A stretch of DNA of 64,000 bases from Symbiodinium natans. Its lineage: Eukaryota > Sar > Dinophyceae > Suessiales > Symbiodiniaceae. The notes below the pieces were generated by a model that had not been told where the DNA came from, did no database searches, and saw nothing but the letters and a program-made list of their open reading frames with translations. The stretch covers positions 182,001 to 246,000 of the forward strand of contig CAJNDS010002715.1 in assembly GCA_905221605.1 (NCBI GenBank), read 5' to 3'. The translations under genes and the position numbers were made by a program. Positions 62,499 to 64,000 of this stretch are shown one piece after another; within the stretch, counting starts at the first letter, position 1; every line of letters begins with the position of its first letter.

Positions 62499-62632
62499 CT
62501 AATGTGGAGGGAAGGCACTCTGTCAAGGCCTGTTGCTACAGGGTCAAGGCCTAATTGAGGCTGAGGCCACAAAAAACCCGTCACCATAGCCGTAGTTGCA
62601 AGGGCCTATGAATTGAACTGTGGCAAGCAGCC

Positions 62633-62716
62633 TCAGCCATCGTCGAAGCTCGAGGCAACCAGAACAAGAGCTATGTCGGCGAGGTGTTGAGCCGTAAAAG
62701 CGCTGCGAAACGACAT
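62633..62716 (-). CDS. Possible 5' exon of the RRM gene
   Basis: A 27-codon open frame starting with ATG at 62716-62714 (MSFRSAFTAQHLADIALVL...) lies about 130 bases upstream of the first secure RRM exon. A GT donor (CTG|GTTGCC) occurs inside it. It could supply the start codon of the RRM gene, but no conserved residue ties it to the family, and it may be a chance frame. Transcript data would decide. Confidence 0.15.
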   Translation of the reverse strand: MSFRSAFTAQHLADIALVLVASSFDDG

Positions 62717-64000
62717 GTCTAAGAGGCTTCAGTCAGACTGGTGAGGGCACAACGGCACAACGGTACAACTGTGGTTCCGTTGTGGCTACTGCCGCAGGCC
62801 TGTGCTTGCCCTGTGAGTTTATGATGGTCCTCGACATGACCGCTTCGTGGTTGTTCAGGCGAACGTTATGTGTACATCGGTTTTTTTCGGCACACGGAAG
62901 TTTGAGAAAGTTTCCTTGCCGGACTTCTCAAGTTTGTTTGGGACATCGACATGTCAGTTCCCGACACGTAAACAGAACAGGGTACCGCACCGCCTACAGC
63001 AGCTATCGCTTCATCCCACCTGAGCATTTCGTCAGCCTAGCAGGCGGCAAACCGCGCATAGATCGCTCGTCCGCTCATCCCGGCTTGATTTTTAAGGCAG
63101 CTGTGCTCTCTGCAAGGATGTGTGCTAATCAATTTTCAGCACTACGAGATTTCATGCAAGTACTGCCGGTTGCTCAACGACTTCATTTTGTGCGTGCTGC
63201 CATGTGCTGCCCATTGCATGTTACGCGGCATACTTTGCAGCTCGAGCCGAACAAAAAATGGCAGTGAAGCACGCATAAGAAAGAGGGAGTTTTCGGCTCA
63301 GCAGACCTGGAACGCTGTTGGGAAAGACAATCAAGACAAGCGATGTGGAAGTTATCGAAAGAGACATGCCGCATCTTGCCACAGCTTGCACTCCTGTGGG
63401 AGCAAGGGGCAAAGATCGTAGTGGAACTCATTACCCTCGCGTATTTCGGCCCGCAGGCATCTGCAGAAACACCGCATCCCGGCAGGTTATGCCGACTTGA
63501 ATTCCTAATCTTCAAATCTCGAGCTACTGTCGAAGCATCACAAAATATCGCGATTGTCACAACTGGTCCTCGTTTGCCACGCCTGACTCGTGATGTCAGC
63601 AGGATCTGGAAGGTCTTGGTTGCGGTCGAACATCAGTCCGCGACAAATCTGGCGTGTTTTTAGGTATGCATGCAATCTTGTGTGCATGCAGCAGTTTATG
63701 GCTCTCATGGGGCTGCAGCGCGTTTGCGATGGCCCGTCTTGAGGGTATAGTCAGAAAATATTCGCACAAACTTTGCCCTTAAGGCGTGTTGCGCAGCTTG
63801 CTCCTGTAAATCTACACCTACTTAGCCTAAAATCCTGGGCACCTCCTTCAGATCCACTTCCCACTCCTCGCAGCGAATGCTTTGCAACTGCACTAAGCGA
63901 AAGCCTGAGCTCACGCACATCTCACATCTCCTTCAAGACCAGGCGCTACTGCAGCAGAGGAACTGCAAAATTCTGAGCAGATCATACTTCAGAAACAGCT
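62717..64000. other. No recognised gene; region upstream of the RRM gene
   Basis: It should contain the 5' exon(s) and trans-splice acceptor of the RRM gene unless these lie beyond the window. I find no further RNP2, RNP1 or beta-4 motif on the minus strand here. The plus frame at 62782-63267 (161 codons) has no recognisable domain. Confidence 0.5.

Noticed and set aside
62782-63267. 161-codon plus-strand frame upstream of the RRM gene
   Set aside because: No domain, biased toward Arg, His and Cys, and other frames are also open.

Overview
The window looks like nuclear DNA of a dinoflagellate, most likely Symbiodiniaceae-like or a relative. It is gene-poor and of moderate GC, contains long microsatellites and homopolymers, and has no operon-like packing, rRNA, tRNA, CRISPR or phage-like genes that I could find. 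The main evidence is one gene at the right-hand end (about 62.5 to 58.7 kb, minus strand). It is split into at least twelve exons of 33 to 97 bases, and the inferred introns use GT, GC and one GA donor with AG acceptors. GC and GA donors are a known dinoflagellate habit. The species cannot be fixed from the sequence alone.

The supported gene encodes a protein of three tandem RNA-recognition motifs (RRMs). I assembled it by eye from three copies of an RNP2-like motif (VYVRGFDFGT, VLVRGFDFGT, VFVRGFDFGT), three beta-3 segments and three beta-4 segments. Every inferred junction keeps the reading frame. The exons sum to 711 bases, which is 236 codons plus TGA. The true 5' end (start codon and trans-spliced leader site) is not resolved.

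The rest, from 1 to about 58.6 kb and from 62.7 to 64 kb, holds no gene I can name. It carries repeats: (CTT)n, (CA)n and (CACACG)n, a compound (ACTGCT)n/(AGT)30/(ACT)n/(ACG)n block at 2.7-3.0 kb, a CGCACG block at 20.6 kb, a pyrimidine-rich block at 28.7-29.0 kb, and a 106-cytosine tract broken by a single A at 30.1 kb. It also has AT-rich patches, several short tandem duplications (12.7, 15.9, 17.0 and 47.8 kb), telomere-like TTTAGGG fragments, and an inverted-repeat pair around 55.6-56.0 kb that may mark a small non-autonomous mobile element.

A few weak coding candidates are listed with low confidence: 25.8-26.3, 44.4-45.0, 46.7-47.3 and 55.1-55.7 kb. The exons in this genome are very short, so genes of families I do not recognise could be hidden in the unannotated stretches.
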